Source of the DNA: Limosilactobacillus sp. WILCCON 0051
Lineage (GTDB): Bacteria > Bacillota > Bacilli > Lactobacillales > Lactobacillaceae
Reading direction: 5' to 3'
Length of the DNA: 64,000 nt
Assembly: GCF_039955095.1 (NCBI RefSeq)
Contig: NZ_CP154878.1
Coordinates: 2,046,001-2,110,000 of the forward strand
Part shown: positions 10,388-20,713 of the stretch, piece by piece
How positions within the stretch are numbered: position 1 is the first letter of the stretch
How the letters are laid out: each line of letters opens with the position of its first letter
Position numbers and translations under genes: made by a program
The notes under the pieces: generated by a model
Seen by the model: only the letters and a program-made list of their open reading frames with translations
What the model was told of the DNA's origin: nothing
Database searches by the model: none

Positions 10388-10416
10388 ACCCTATCATGCA
10401 TCCCCTAAAATGTCAA
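10388..10416 (-). promoter_or_regulatory. str operon promoter
   Basis: TTGACA (10416-10411) is followed after 17 bases by TAGGGT (10393-10388), with a TGA extension in front of it (extended -10). The transcript would have a leader of roughly 150 nt that can form a CAACG/CGTTG stem. Confidence 0.7.
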
Positions 10417-10491
10417 CGGACAGTAGATTTTTCTTTTAGTGCTAAATTTAACTTTTTTGCATATAGCAATATTAGAAAGGGGAAACTTAAA

Positions 10492-11175
10492 ATGATTGTC
10501 TTAAAATTATTGGCTGCTGTTTGGGGCGCTTGTCTGGCTTCTTTCATCAATACGGTTATCTGGCGTCTGCTTAATCAGATCTCACTGTTTGATCCCCAAA
10601 GATCCTATTGTGATAATTGCCACCAGCAGCTAATCTGGTGGCAGCTGATTCCGGTTATCGGCTGGCTGATTCAAAAAGGTCGGTGTTATTTTTGTCATGC
10701 ATCCGTCGACTCTTACTCAACGTTCAGTGAGCTCATAAATGGCTGGCTTTGGTATGAACTGTTTATCCTTGATCCTAAAATCATAACGGCATTATTGGTA
10801 CTGTCAACCAGCCTGCTGGTCTGCTCGGCAACCGATTATTTTGCCCAGTGGATCTGGCCAATCTGGCTAATTGGTCTGTTTAGCCTGTTTTGGCTTTTAA
10901 ATCAAAAATGGCAATGGCTGCGTTTGTCGGCAGCCATTGCCATCTTAGGCGGTTTATTGATTATAAGTTTTTTGACCAGTAATGGCATCGGTATTGGCGA
11001 TATTGAGTTGATCTTTATCCTGCAGCTCTGCACTTCAATAAAATTTGTTGCCACTACCGTTTTAATTGCGGCTGGTCTGGGAGTATTAAGTCTTCGATCT
11101 CGATATCAGGCTTTGCCTTTTGTTCCCTACTTAAGTCTTGGTATCGTTATTACTCTGATATTAACACCGAGCTAG
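10492..11175 (+). CDS. comC: Prepilin peptidase (A24 family, ComC/PilD type)
   Basis: This 227-residue membrane protease would cleave and may methylate prepilin-like proteins such as the ComG pseudopilins. The N-terminus starts with a hydrophobic segment, then two CXXC pairs (CDNC and CYFC, about residues 39-69) typical of the zinc-binding domain. The catalytic aspartates are in ATDYFAQ and in the GxGD motif GIGIGDIE. The ATG at 10492 follows AGAAAGGGG; an upstream in-frame codon has no ribosome binding site. It is divergent from rpsL and no pilin genes lie nearby. Confidence 0.9.
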   Translation: MIVLKLLAAVWGACLASFINTVIWRLLNQISLFDPQRSYCDNCHQQLIWWQLIPVIGWLIQKGRCYFCHASVDSYSTFSELINGWLWYELFILDPKIITALLVLSTSLLVCSATDYFAQWIWPIWLIGLFSLFWLLNQKWQWLRLSAAIAILGGLLIISFLTSNGIGIGDIELIFILQLCTSIKFVATTVLIAAGLGVLSLRSRYQALPFVPYLSLGIVITLILTPS

Positions 11176-11200
11176 TCAACTTTGGATTTAATCATTACAG

Positions 11201-12367
11201 CTATTGATGATCATCATTTTTTTCGATTCGAATCGGAAAAATCTGATCACCAATCCGAGCAAGATACTCCAGGTTTTGAAAAAGTAAAAGCAGCCACGAA
11301 AATGATAAGCCGAATTCCAACAGTTCAAAGGCAGTTAAAGAAAGATAGTTGGTAACTTTAAATACCAGCCAGTCAAGTGCCATTATGCCGCCAATAATAT
11401 AGGAAATCTTTAAAAACTGTCTAGACAGTCCTGGCATCAGCCATCTTAACAGGCCGATGATCAAAATCATAATATAAACCAGCCACATTGAAATCCGATC
11501 ATGTAAGACGTGATATTGCGGATCATTTGGAAAACAGCCGATCCCACCCAAACAAGCTGCCTCAGCATACAGAAGAATTCGCAGGACTCTAACACCTCGA
11601 TCAGGATATTTTTTCTGCAGATTAAAGAACAGGTAATCAACTAAGGTCGCCATCAAGAGAGCTGAAAAAATCAAAGTAATGTTAAATCGCCAATAGGTAG
11701 CATTCTGCTGCGTCCCCAAATAGCTAAAATTATAGTGCCACCAGTCACGATTTGAATTGGTCAGCATTGAAAACAGCATTCCACCAATAATCATAATCAT
11801 CATTGAATTAGTAATAACCGCTTCAGAAATCGTCATCGCCAGATTAAGCATTCCATAGGTGATTGCTGCAACAAATAAAAAGACGAATAAAGTTGAGGTG
11901 TAGATGTCAAAACTGGCACCAGCAAACATTTTCTCCGCGAGCCAAAAAACAATCATGATCGAAATCGCCAAAATCGTTCCAAAAGCAACCAGCAGCGTCG
12001 GCAGATTACGCCAATGCAGCTCCATCGCCGGCCCGCTGCGATGTCTTTTTTGTCTGATGAACGCGGTCGCAAAAGCCACGACGCCGCTAAACGTTCCAAG
12101 ATAAAGTGCCGCAAAGCCAATTGACCAGTTACCGGTTAATGAAATAACCCAATGATGATTGGCCCAGCTAAGGCAGAAAAAGATAACTGCTGCCAGCACT
12201 GCGGGAATCAGATACCAACGCATCATAATCTGGGGCAGCATTTCAACAGTGCGACTCGGCCGAATCGTCAATGTCTTATTGTCAACCATCAATACTAAAG
12301 AGGTATTTTTCTCCAGCTCTAGATTTTCTACTGCTTTGGCTGGTAAATCAATTCGATATTTTTTCAT
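11201..12367 (-). CDS. AbrB-like N-terminal domain fused to DUF998-type membrane protein
   Basis: The first 40 or so residues (MKKYRIDLPAKAVENL to LTIRPSR) look like a SpoVT/AbrB-type swapped-hairpin domain. The remaining roughly 345 residues carry eight to ten hydrophobic segments and the DUF998 pattern (FSYLGTQQNATYWRFN and CFPNDPQYHVLHD). Function is unknown. The ATG at 12367 was chosen over an unsupported upstream TTG; its ribosome binding site is weak (GGGAA). It starts only about 20 bases after the rpoC terminator and converges on comC. Confidence 0.75.
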   Translation of the reverse strand: MKKYRIDLPAKAVENLELEKNTSLVLMVDNKTLTIRPSRTVEMLPQIMMRWYLIPAVLAAVIFFCLSWANHHWVISLTGNWSIGFAALYLGTFSGVVAFATAFIRQKRHRSGPAMELHWRNLPTLLVAFGTILAISIMIVFWLAEKMFAGASFDIYTSTLFVFLFVAAITYGMLNLAMTISEAVITNSMMIMIIGGMLFSMLTNSNRDWWHYNFSYLGTQQNATYWRFNITLIFSALLMATLVDYLFFNLQKKYPDRGVRVLRILLYAEAACLGGIGCFPNDPQYHVLHDRISMWLVYIMILIIGLLRWLMPGLSRQFLKISYIIGGIMALDWLVFKVTNYLSLTAFELLEFGLSFSWLLLLFQNLEYLARIGDQIFPIRIEKNDDHQ

Positions 12368-12381
12368 AGCAAATTCCCAAA

Positions 12382-12430
12382 AATAACAATGGGGCCCAGC
12401 ATTTGGAATCAAACCAAATACTAGGCCCCA
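12382..12430 (-). terminator. Terminator after rpoC
   Basis: On the minus strand GTGGGGCC and a second arm ATTTGG pair with CCAAAT and GGCCCCAT, leaving a seven-base loop, followed by TGTTATTTTT. The tail is weaker than usual, so read-through into the next gene is plausible. Confidence 0.75.
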
Positions 12431-12463
12431 CGAATAGCACTATTTAATCACAAAAGCTTTAGC

Positions 12464-15400
12464 CTACTTTTGTTTTTTCATTTCGGCTTCGATATCGCTG
12501 GTTGATTTCATTGGTGCGTCGGCAGCTACAGCAACTTCTTTTGGCTTGATGTTGCGGTAGTTGCTCATACCAGTACCGGCAGGAATCAGCTTCCCGATAA
12601 TAACGTTTTCCTTCAAACCAACCAATGGATCGTTCTTGCCACGAATAGCAGCATCCGTCAAGACACGAGTCGTTTCTTGGAAGGAGGCAGCAGACAGAAA
12701 ACTGTTGGTCTCCAAGGCAGCCTTGGTAATTCCCAAGATAACCGGACGTGACGTTGCCGGAATGTTACCAGCAACCAGCGTGTCACGGTTGGCATCGCGG
12801 AATTGACTGATATCCATCAATTCACCCGGCAACAGATCAGTATCGCCAGGATCCATGACGCGAACCTTGCGCATCATTTGACGAATCATGATTTCAACGT
12901 GCTTGTCGAGCAGATCAATACCCTGCATCCGGTAAACCTTTTGAACTTCAGCCAACAGGTAGGTTTCCGTAGACAGAACGTCGCGAACGCGAATCAGTTC
13001 CTTAGGATCAATCGAACCTTCATTCAATTGCATCCCACGGTGAATGTAGTCGCCTTCTTCAACCTTAAGACGAGCCGTGATTGGCAGCGTGTAAGTCCGT
13101 GTGTCGTTTTCACCAGCAATCGTAACGTCTTTGGTCCGTTCAGCTGGGTTTTCTTCGATTGATTGAACTTCACCGGTAACTTCAGAAATCGTTGCCTTAC
13201 CTTTAGGATTCCGTGCTTCTACGATTTCTTGCACACGAGGAAGACCTTGCGTGATATCGTCGTTGCCAGCAACCCCACCAGTGTGGAAGTTCCGCAGCGT
13301 CAATTGAGTACCTGGTTCACCGATTGATTGAGCAGCAACCGTACCAACGGCTTCACCGGCCTCAACCTTGTCGCCAGTAGCAGCGTTACGACCGTAGCAG
13401 CGTTCGCAGACACCGTGTTCAGTGTTGCAAGTGAAGGCTGAGCGGATCGTTACCTTCTTAACTCCAGCATCAACGATCTTTTGAGCCATCTCTTCGTCAA
13501 CCAAGACGTTCTTGTCACAGATCTTCTCGCCAGTTTCTGGATCAAAGACGGACTTCATCGTATAACGACCCAGAATCCGATCATAAAGCGGCTCGATCAT
13601 TTCATTGCCTTCAGTAATTGCGGCAACATCCAGACCGCGATCAGTACCACAGTCTTTTTCACGAACGACCACGTCTTGGGCAACATCGACCAGACGACGA
13701 GTCAAGTAACCTGAGTTGGCAGTCTTAAGGGCCGTATCAGTCATACCTTTACGAGCACCGTGAGATGACAAGAACATTTCCAGAACTGAAAGACCTTCAC
13801 GGAAGTTTGAAAGGACTGGCAGTTCCATGATCTTACCGTTAGGAGCGGCCATCAGACCACGCATCCCGGCCAGCTGAGTAAAGTTGGAGATGTTACCACG
13901 AGCACCCGAGTCAGACATCATGTTGATTGGGTTGTGGATGTCCATATGTTCAATCAGCTTGTTTTGAACTTCATCTTTAGCATCATTCCAAATGCCAATA
14001 ACTCGTTCATAACGTTCATCATCAGTAATCAGACCACGACGGAACTGCTTGGTAACCAAAGCAACCTGCTTGTGAGCATTTTCGATGATTGCCGGCTTTT
14101 CTTTCAAGTCAGTAATATCGGCAATCCCCACGGTAACACCAGAAATCGTGGATTCGTAGTAACCCAGATCCTTGATGCGGTCAAGGAATTGCGAAGTCTT
14201 GGTAACCTTGTACTTCTTGTAGACTTCGGCAATGATGTCAGACAAGAAGCCCTTCTTAAATGGTGGAACCAATGGTGCATTTTCCAAGTAGGCGTGAATA
14301 TCTTCACCCTTGTCCAGGAAGTACTTTTCAGGAACACCATTCAACAGATTGTCATTGGTTGGTTCATTGATGTAGTAGTAGTCTTCTGGCATGATGCCGT
14401 TGAAGATCAGCTTACCAACACTGGTAACCATGATCTGACTGCGCTGTTCATCAGTAAATGGCTTCTTTGGCATTGAAGAGACCTGAACCCCAACTCGCGT
14501 CTGCAGGGCAACAAAGCCATCCTTGTAAGCCATGTATGCTTCATTTGCATCCTTGAAGATCATGCCTTCGCCTTCACGAGCCTTGTCTTCGGTCGTCATG
14601 TAGTAGTTACCGATAACCATATCTTGAGAAGGTGCCACGATTGGTTCACCGTCACGAGGCGACAGGATATGGTGAGCAGCCAGCATCAGCAGACGGGCTT
14701 CAGCTTGTGCCTCATCAGACAGTGGAACGTGAATAGCCATTTGGTCACCGTCAAAGTCGGCGTTGTAGGCAGCACAAACCAATGGGTGCAGACGCATTGC
14801 CTTACCAGATACCAATACCGGTTCAAAGGCTTGAATACCCAAACGGTGCAGAGTAGGTGCCCGGTTAAGCAGAACTGGGTGTTCACTGATAACGTCTTCC
14901 AAGACATCGAAGACCTTGTTGTCACGCTTATCGATCAAGCGCTTGGCAGCCTTAACGTTGGTAGCCAGGCCCCGCTTGGTCAATTCATGCATGATAAACG
15001 GCTTGAACAGTTCCATTGCCATTGGTACTGGCAGCCCCATCTGGTTCATCTTCAGGTTAGGACCAACATCAATAACCGAACGACCAGAGTAGTCAACACG
15101 CTTACCCAGCAGGTTTTGACGGAAACGCCCTTGCTTACCTTTCAGCAGGTGAGAGAGCGACTTCAATGGACGGTTACCAGGACCAGCAACTGGACGACCA
15201 CGACGACCGTTATCAATCAGGGCATCGACGGCTTCCTGCAGCATCCGCTTTTCGTTTTGAACGATGATGCCAGGCGCGTTCAATTCCAACAGCCGCTTCA
15301 GACGATTATTACGGTTGATAACCCGCCGGTACAGATCGTTCAAATCTGAAGTTGCGAACCGGCCACCTTCCAGTTGTACCATTGGCCGTAAATCAGGCGG

Positions 15401-16102
15401 CATAACTGGAATAACATCCATAACCATCCATTCTGGCTTGTTGCCAGACTTTAAGAAGGCTTCCAAAATGTCCAGACGACGAACGGCGCGCGTCCGCTTT
15501 TGGCCAGTGGCTTCTTTCAAGACGGCTTTTAATTCGGTAGCTTCCTTTTCCAGGTCAACGTCAGCCAACAGTTTTTGAATGGCTTCAGCACCCATTTCAG
15601 CAGTAAAGCGGTCACCGTATTCTTCCTTCTTTTCACGGTATTCCGCTTCAGAGAGCAATTGTTTCTTTTCCAGTGGCGTGTCACCGGCATCCAAAACAAC
15701 GTAAGAAGCAAAATAGATAACTTCTTCCAGGGCACGTGGGCTCATGTCCAAGACCAAGCCCATTCGACTAGGAATACCCTTGAAGTACCAAATGTGAGAA
15801 ACAGGGGCGGCCAGCTCAATGTGCCCCATCCGTTCGCGACGTACCTTGGAGCTGGTAACCTCAACTCCACAGCGGTCACAAACGCGGCCCTTGAAACGAA
15901 TCCGCTTGTACTTGCCACAAGCACATTCGTAATCCTTGGTTGGACCAAAGATTCGTTCGTCAAACAGACCGTCTTTTTCCGGCTTCAGCGTCCGGTAGTT
16001 GATCGTTTCCGGCTTTTTAACTTCCCCGTACGACCAGCTGCGGATCTTTTGTGGTGAGGCCAGACCGATCTGCATGCTTTCAAATTTATTGACGTCAATC
16101 AA
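12464..16102 (-). CDS. rpoC: DNA-directed RNA polymerase subunit beta'
   Basis: The 1212-residue product has the N-terminal zinc finger ([20 protein letters not shown]), the catalytic magnesium motif NADFDGD, and a second zinc site with [13 protein letters not shown]. These are the core beta' elements. Translation starts at TTG (16102-16100), eight bases after AGGAGG, reading [10 protein letters not shown]. It follows rpoB by about 30 bases and is co-transcribed with it. Confidence 0.98.
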   Translation of the reverse strand: MIDVNKFESMQIGLASPQKIRSWSYGEVKKPETINYRTLKPEKDGLFDERIFGPTKDYECACGKYKRIRFKGRVCDRCGVEVTSSKVRRERMGHIELAAPVSHIWYFKGIPSRMGLVLDMSPRALEEVIYFASYVVLDAGDTPLEKKQLLSEAEYREKKEEYGDRFTAEMGAEAIQKLLADVDLEKEATELKAVLKEATGQKRTRAVRRLDILEAFLKSGNKPEWMVMDVIPVMPPDLRPMVQLEGGRFATSDLNDLYRRVINRNNRLKRLLELNAPGIIVQNEKRMLQEAVDALIDNGRRGRPVAGPGNRPLKSLSHLLKGKQGRFRQNLLGKRVDYSGRSVIDVGPNLKMNQMGLPVPMAMELFKPFIMHELTKRGLATNVKAAKRLIDKRDNKVFDVLEDVISEHPVLLNRAPTLHRLGIQAFEPVLVSGKAMRLHPLVCAAYNADFDGDQMAIHVPLSDEAQAEARLLMLAAHHILSPRDGEPIVAPSQDMVIGNYYMTTEDKAREGEGMIFKDANEAYMAYKDGFVALQTRVGVQVSSMPKKPFTDEQRSQIMVTSVGKLIFNGIMPEDYYYINEPTNDNLLNGVPEKYFLDKGEDIHAYLENAPLVPPFKKGFLSDIIAEVYKKYKVTKTSQFLDRIKDLGYYESTISGVTVGIADITDLKEKPAIIENAHKQVALVTKQFRRGLITDDERYERVIGIWNDAKDEVQNKLIEHMDIHNPINMMSDSGARGNISNFTQLAGMRGLMAAPNGKIMELPVLSNFREGLSVLEMFLSSHGARKGMTDTALKTANSGYLTRRLVDVAQDVVVREKDCGTDRGLDVAAITEGNEMIEPLYDRILGRYTMKSVFDPETGEKICDKNVLVDEEMAQKIVDAGVKKVTIRSAFTCNTEHGVCERCYGRNAATGDKVEAGEAVGTVAAQSIGEPGTQLTLRNFHTGGVAGNDDITQGLPRVQEIVEARNPKGKATISEVTGEVQSIEENPAERTKDVTIAGENDTRTYTLPITARLKVEEGDYIHRGMQLNEGSIDPKELIRVRDVLSTETYLLAEVQKVYRMQGIDLLDKHVEIMIRQMMRKVRVMDPGDTDLLPGELMDISQFRDANRDTLVAGNIPATSRPVILGITKAALETNSFLSAASFQETTRVLTDAAIRGKNDPLVGLKENVIIGKLIPAGTGMSNYRNIKPKEVAVAADAPMKSTSDIEAEMKKQK

Positions 16103-16134
16103 AGGATGATCCTCCTTATTTCAATTCAGGCAAA

Positions 16135-19100
16135 CTAGTCTTGTTTTGCTTCGTCTTTGACTTCTTCGTGCTTGTCGCTGCCATCGCGAGCCAGCTTGCG
16201 GATGTCGGCCACGCCTTCATCCATGTTCTTAAGTTGAACTTCTTCGTTTTGACTGTCAAGCACCTTCATATCCAGACCAAGGGATTGCAGTTCCTTAACC
16301 AGCACGCGGAAGGATTCAGGAACACCTGGCTTTGGAATTGGGTCACCATTGATGATGGCTTCGTAGGTGTTGACACGACCAACAACGTCATCGGACTTGT
16401 AAGTCAAGATTTCTTGCAGCGTGTAGGCAGCACCATAGGCTTCGAGGGCCCAGACTTCCATTTCACCGAAACGCTGACCACCAAATTGTGCCTTACCACC
16501 CAATGGCTGTTGCGTAACCAGTGAGTAAGGTCCAATTGAACGAGCGTGAATCTTGTCGTCAACCATGTGTGCCAGCTTCAGATAGTGCATGACACCAACG
16601 GAAACTCGTTGTTCAAATGGTTCACCCGTGCGGCCATCGTAAAGAATCGTCTTACCATCAGATGGCAGTCCGGCTTCCTTAACTGCTTCCCAAACGTCTT
16701 CATCGGTTGCCCCATCAAAGACTGGCGTAGCAATGTGGATACCCAGCTTGCGAGCAGCCATCCCCAGGTGCAGTTCGATAACTTGACCAATGTTCATACG
16801 GGAAGGCACACCCATTGGACTCAGCATGATATCGATTGGCGTACCATCTGGCATATATGGCATGTCTTCTTCTGGTACCACGATTGAAACCGTACCCTTG
16901 TTACCGTGTCGGCCGGCCATCTTGTCACCGACTTGGATCTTACGCTTTTGAGCAATGTAGACCCGAACCATCTTGTTGACACCAGGAGCCAGCTCATCAC
17001 CGTTTTCACGCGTAAATACCTTAACGTCTTGAACGATACCGCCACCGCCGTGTGGTACCCGCAGCGACGTATCACGAACCTCACGCGACTTTTCACCAAA
17101 GATGGCGTGCAGCAGCCGTTCTTCAGCTGACAGCTCAGTCATTCCCTTTGGCGTAACCTTACCAACCAGAATGTCACCATCGTTAACTTCAGCACCAACA
17201 CGAATAACACCGGTTTCGTCCAGATTCTTCAAGGCATCGGCACCAACGTTAGGGATCTCGCTGGTCATTTCTTCAGGTCCAAGCTTGGTTTCACGAGCTT
17301 CAGATTCATATGATTCAATGTGAATTGAAGTGTAGACGTCTTCTTTGATCAAGCGTTCATTGATGGCAATGGCATCTTCAAAGTTGTAGCCTTGCCAAGT
17401 CATAAAGGCGATCAATGGGTTTTGCCCCAGCGCCAGTTCACCTTGTTCCATTGATGGACCATCAGCCAAAACGTCATCAGCATCGATATGTTCACCGACC
17501 TTGACGATTGGACGCTGGTTGTAGTTCTTACCACCGTTGGAACGACGGAATTTCATCAGCTTGTAGGTGTCAAGCGTGCCATCTTCTTCACGAACGCGAA
17601 TTTCACGAGCATCGACGTATTCAACCGTACCAGCCTTCTTGGCAACCAAGGCAACCCCAGAGTCATGAGCGGCTTTGTATTCAATCCCAGTACCAATCAG
17701 CGGTGCATGAGGGTTGATCAAAGGAACCGCTTGACGCTGCATGTTGGCACCCATCAAGGCACGGTTGGAGTCATCGTTTTCCAGGAAAGGAATACATGCT
17801 GAGGCAACGGAAACAACCTGCTTAGGCGAGATATCCATGTAGTCGACGTTTTCAGGAGTCGTTTCAACATAGTCATCCTTATGACGGCACATGATTTCTT
17901 CATCAGCAAATGAGCCGTCATCGTTAAGCTTGGTGTTGGCCTGAGCAATGATGTAATTATCTTCTTCATCAGCAGTCAGGTAGTCGATTTTGTCGGTAAC
18001 CTTGTGCGTATCCCATGAAACACGGTGGTATGGCGTTTCGATAAAGCCATATTCATTGATCCGAGCATAGGATGACAGTGAGTTGATCAGACCGATGTTA
18101 GGACCTTCAGGCGTTTCAATTGGGCACATCCGGCCGTAGTGAGTATAGTGAACGTCACGAACTTCATAGCCGGCCCGGTCACGAGTCAAACCACCAGGAC
18201 CCAGGGCAGACAGACGCCGCTTGTGCGAAAGTTCGCCCAGTGGGTTGGTTTGGTCCATGAATTGAGAAAGCTGTGAAGAACCAAAGAATTCCTTAATTGA
18301 GGCAACCACTGGCCGAATGTTGATCAGCTGCTGTGGCGTAACCGTGTTAATGTCTTGAATCGACATCCGTTCACGAACCACACGTTCCATCCGAGCCAAG
18401 CCGATCCGGAATTGGTTCTGCAGCAGTTCACCTACGGAACGAATTCGCCGGTTACCCAAGTGGTCGATGTCATCAGTCGTGCCAATGCCTTCTTGCAGGT
18501 TGAAGAAGTAGTTGATGGACGCGATGATGTCAGCTGGCTGAATGTGCTTAAGCTCCAAAGGAATGTGACCGTTGGCAACGATTGGCACAACACGGTCAGG
18601 ATCATTCTTGGAGTAAACCAGGATCTTTTGCAGCTTAACCGGTGCCGTAACAACAGCTTCATCAGATGGCGTGTAGGTAACCATCTTGAAGTCATCGTTG
18701 TCCAGGGCTGGTTCCAAATTCTTCAATACTTCTTTGGTAACTACATCGCCCTTGTTGGCCAGGATTTCACCAGTTTCCGGATCTGCCAGCGTTTCAGCCA
18801 GCGTTTGACCCAGCAGCCGGTACTTCATCATCAGTTTCTTGTTGGTCTTGTAACGGCCAACCGGTGCCATGTCGTAGCGCTTTGGATCAAAGAAGCGAGC
18901 CGTCAGCAGATTCCGTGCTGAGTCAGCCGTCTTAGGCTCACCTGGACGCAAGCGTTCGTAGATGTCCTTTAAGGCTTCTTCAACTCGTGAGTCTTCAGGG
19001 TTCTTGTGCACGTCTTTATCAATCGTAGCAGACAGGCCTTCACTGTTGCCGCCCAGCATGTCGATGATCTCATCGTCAGAGCCAAAGCCCAGCGCGCGCA

Positions 19101-19686
19101 CCATTTCAGTCAAAGGCAGTTTCCGTGTCCGGTCAACCCGTACGTAGGAGATTCCCTTTGCATCGGTTTCGTATTCCAGCCAGGCACCACGGTTTGGAAT
19201 AAAAGTGGCACCATAGCTTGGCCGGCCGTTTTTGTCATCTTCTTCATTGTAGTAAACGCCAGGAGAACGAACCAGTTGAGAAACGATTACTCGTTCCGCA
19301 CCATTGATAATAAAGGTACCTTGGTCCGTCATCAGTGGGAAGTCGCCGAAGAACACGTCTTGGGACTTGATTTCGCCAGTTTCGTGGTTCGTCAAGCGCA
19401 GGGTAACGTGCAGCGGTGCAGAGTAGTTTGCATCGTGTTCCCGGGCTTCATCAACCGTATACTTAGGTTCAAGCAGTTGGTAGTCGACGAATTCCAGCGA
19501 CAGTTTGCCTTGGAAGTCATCGATTGGCATGATGTCGTTAAACATTTCCCGCAGACCTTTTTCCATAAACCAGTTATAGGAATCGGTCTGGATTTCAATC
19601 AAGTTAGGCAGGTCCAGTACTTCCTTGATACGGGAGTAACTGCGACGCGTACGGTGCTTACCGTATTTTACTAAATGTCCGGCCAA
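16135..19686 (-). CDS. rpoB: DNA-directed RNA polymerase subunit beta
   Basis: The protein has about 1183 residues. The start is best placed at TTG 19686 ([14 protein letters not shown]), because the in-frame GTG nine bases upstream is itself part of the ribosome binding site GAGAGGTG. The rifampicin pocket reads [20 protein letters not shown] and [10 protein letters not shown], with the aspartate, histidine and serine that matter for susceptibility all unchanged. Together with RpoC it forms the catalytic core. Confidence 0.98.
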   Translation of the reverse strand: MAGHLVKYGKHRTRRSYSRIKEVLDLPNLIEIQTDSYNWFMEKGLREMFNDIMPIDDFQGKLSLEFVDYQLLEPKYTVDEAREHDANYSAPLHVTLRLTNHETGEIKSQDVFFGDFPLMTDQGTFIINGAERVIVSQLVRSPGVYYNEEDDKNGRPSYGATFIPNRGAWLEYETDAKGISYVRVDRTRKLPLTEMVRALGFGSDDEIIDMLGGNSEGLSATIDKDVHKNPEDSRVEEALKDIYERLRPGEPKTADSARNLLTARFFDPKRYDMAPVGRYKTNKKLMMKYRLLGQTLAETLADPETGEILANKGDVVTKEVLKNLEPALDNDDFKMVTYTPSDEAVVTAPVKLQKILVYSKNDPDRVVPIVANGHIPLELKHIQPADIIASINYFFNLQEGIGTTDDIDHLGNRRIRSVGELLQNQFRIGLARMERVVRERMSIQDINTVTPQQLINIRPVVASIKEFFGSSQLSQFMDQTNPLGELSHKRRLSALGPGGLTRDRAGYEVRDVHYTHYGRMCPIETPEGPNIGLINSLSSYARINEYGFIETPYHRVSWDTHKVTDKIDYLTADEEDNYIIAQANTKLNDDGSFADEEIMCRHKDDYVETTPENVDYMDISPKQVVSVASACIPFLENDDSNRALMGANMQRQAVPLINPHAPLIGTGIEYKAAHDSGVALVAKKAGTVEYVDAREIRVREEDGTLDTYKLMKFRRSNGGKNYNQRPIVKVGEHIDADDVLADGPSMEQGELALGQNPLIAFMTWQGYNFEDAIAINERLIKEDVYTSIHIESYESEARETKLGPEEMTSEIPNVGADALKNLDETGVIRVGAEVNDGDILVGKVTPKGMTELSAEERLLHAIFGEKSREVRDTSLRVPHGGGGIVQDVKVFTRENGDELAPGVNKMVRVYIAQKRKIQVGDKMAGRHGNKGTVSIVVPEEDMPYMPDGTPIDIMLSPMGVPSRMNIGQVIELHLGMAARKLGIHIATPVFDGATDEDVWEAVKEAGLPSDGKTILYDGRTGEPFEQRVSVGVMHYLKLAHMVDDKIHARSIGPYSLVTQQPLGGKAQFGGQRFGEMEVWALEAYGAAYTLQEILTYKSDDVVGRVNTYEAIINGDPIPKPGVPESFRVLVKELQSLGLDMKVLDSQNEEVQLKNMDEGVADIRKLARDGSDKHEEVKDEAKQD

Positions 19687-19777
19687 ACTATTCACCTCTC
19701 AAATTTGTTGGGCAAGCTCATTTAAATTTGTAATATTACATTTTGATTACAAATCATCAAAATTCCTGCTTTTGGGC

Positions 19778-19813
19778 AAAAAAAATCCAAAAACAGCTGG
19801 GTGCTGTCTTTGG
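19778..19813 (-). promoter_or_regulatory. Terminator-like hairpin in the rpoB leader (candidate Lacto-rpoB RNA region)
   Basis: About 65 nt after the predicted rpoB start, the minus strand reads CCAAAGACAGC, a five-base loop and GCTGTTTTTGG, followed by eight T residues near the stem base. It is an intrinsic-terminator shape inside the leader, which fits attenuation. Lactobacillales are known to carry the Lacto-rpoB motif in this position; assignment to that family is by location only. Confidence 0.65.
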
Positions 19814-19882
19814 TTTTTATAAAGAATCCCATGGACAAGAGATCACGGAACTCAAATGAACTCGCAATTACATACACCGATT

Positions 19883-19911
19883 ATCATACGCGTTTGCTAA
19901 TTCATTGTCAA
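19883..19911 (-). promoter_or_regulatory. rpoBC promoter
   Basis: TTGACA (19911-19906) and TATGAT (19888-19883) are 17 bases apart on the minus strand. The -35 box begins just five bases past the end of the upstream tetR-type gene. Confidence 0.85.
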
Positions 19912-19915
19912 TATT

Positions 19916-20524
19916 TTATTTTTCACTGGTCGTTGCCGAAACCGTCAAACCGCGTAAAATGCAGCTCAAAATCAGCTTGGTACGCTGCTCTTCAGAGATG
20001 GCATGGCCGCCAATTGGCTGAAATGATTTAAAGATCGGCGACAGATCAGCAATAAACAATTCCGCCGCTTCTTTAGGCAACAAATCCGGCCGCAGACGCA
20101 CTTCAGGAAGTTTAAAGAAATCAGCAATCGGTTCAAGGTAATCCATCGTAAACAGCATGTCCAGTTTGCGCTGAGCACTTTCGGAAAGCTCTCTTTTGGC
20201 TTCTTGATACTGATCGTAGACGTTGAGCGGATGATGCTTTCTCAATACTTCAGTAATTCCATACAGTCGTTCTTCTGGATCAATCTGCTGTTTGCGCATA
20301 ACCTTGTTGATATCCTGGCGAACCTTACTGCATAGATTGGTTAAAACAGCCAGGTACAAAACTTCCTTATCATTAAAGTGGTGGTACAAAGCTGGCTGAG
20401 TAATGCCGATCTGCTTGGCGATATCTCTGGTCGAGGCACCAGAAAAGCCTTTTTGCAAAAACAGTGTAGTAGCGGTTTTTAAAATTGCTTGGCGAGTTTT
20501 TGCCAATTGTTCTGCTCGTTTCAT
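19916..20524 (-). CDS. TetR/AcrR family transcriptional regulator
   Basis: This 202-residue regulator has a TetR-type DNA-binding domain at residues about 10-56 (ILKTATTLFLQKGFSGAS, then IAKQIGITQPALYHHF). The C-terminal ligand-binding part has no recognisable specificity. It lies between clpC and rpoBC on the same strand, with a palindrome 60-85 bases upstream of its start that could be its own operator. Its targets cannot be told from the neighbourhood, since neither neighbour is a typical TetR target. Confidence 0.88.
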   Translation of the reverse strand: MKRAEQLAKTRQAILKTATTLFLQKGFSGASTRDIAKQIGITQPALYHHFNDKEVLYLAVLTNLCSKVRQDINKVMRKQQIDPEERLYGITEVLRKHHPLNVYDQYQEAKRELSESAQRKLDMLFTMDYLEPIADFFKLPEVRLRPDLLPKEAAELFIADLSPIFKSFQPIGGHAISEEQRTKLILSCILRGLTVSATTSEK

Positions 20525-20583
20525 GCTCTATCGATTCTCCCTTATCGGTTTCCCATATTAGTCAAAAATAATTCTCACACGAA

Positions 20584-20608
20584 AACCCAGTTCTTGCAAG
20601 CTTGGGTT
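20584..20608. promoter_or_regulatory. Palindrome upstream of tetR-type gene
   Basis: AACCCA and TGGGTT flank an inner CTTGCAAG palindrome over 25 bases. It is placed where a self-regulating TetR protein would bind. It lacks a T-run on the tetR side, so it is less likely to be a terminator. Confidence 0.45.
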
Positions 20609-20619
20609 ACTAATTCGCC

Positions 20620-20669
20620 AAAAATAAAAGTCATTAAATCTCATTTCATTAAATGATGATTCAATGACT
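20620..20669 (-). terminator. Terminator after clpC
   Basis: On the minus strand AGTCATTGAATC pairs with GATTTAATGACT, with an inner TCATTT/AAATGA stem, followed by TTTTATTTTT. Confidence 0.8.
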
Positions 20670-20713
20670 AATAAAATTTATCTATCAGGTTATTTATCGA
20701 AACCAGCAGAATT

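Noticed and set aside
20584..20608. Palindrome upstream of tetR-type gene as a second clpC terminator
   Set aside because: The T-run is too short on the clpC side, and a better terminator already lies at 20620-20669.
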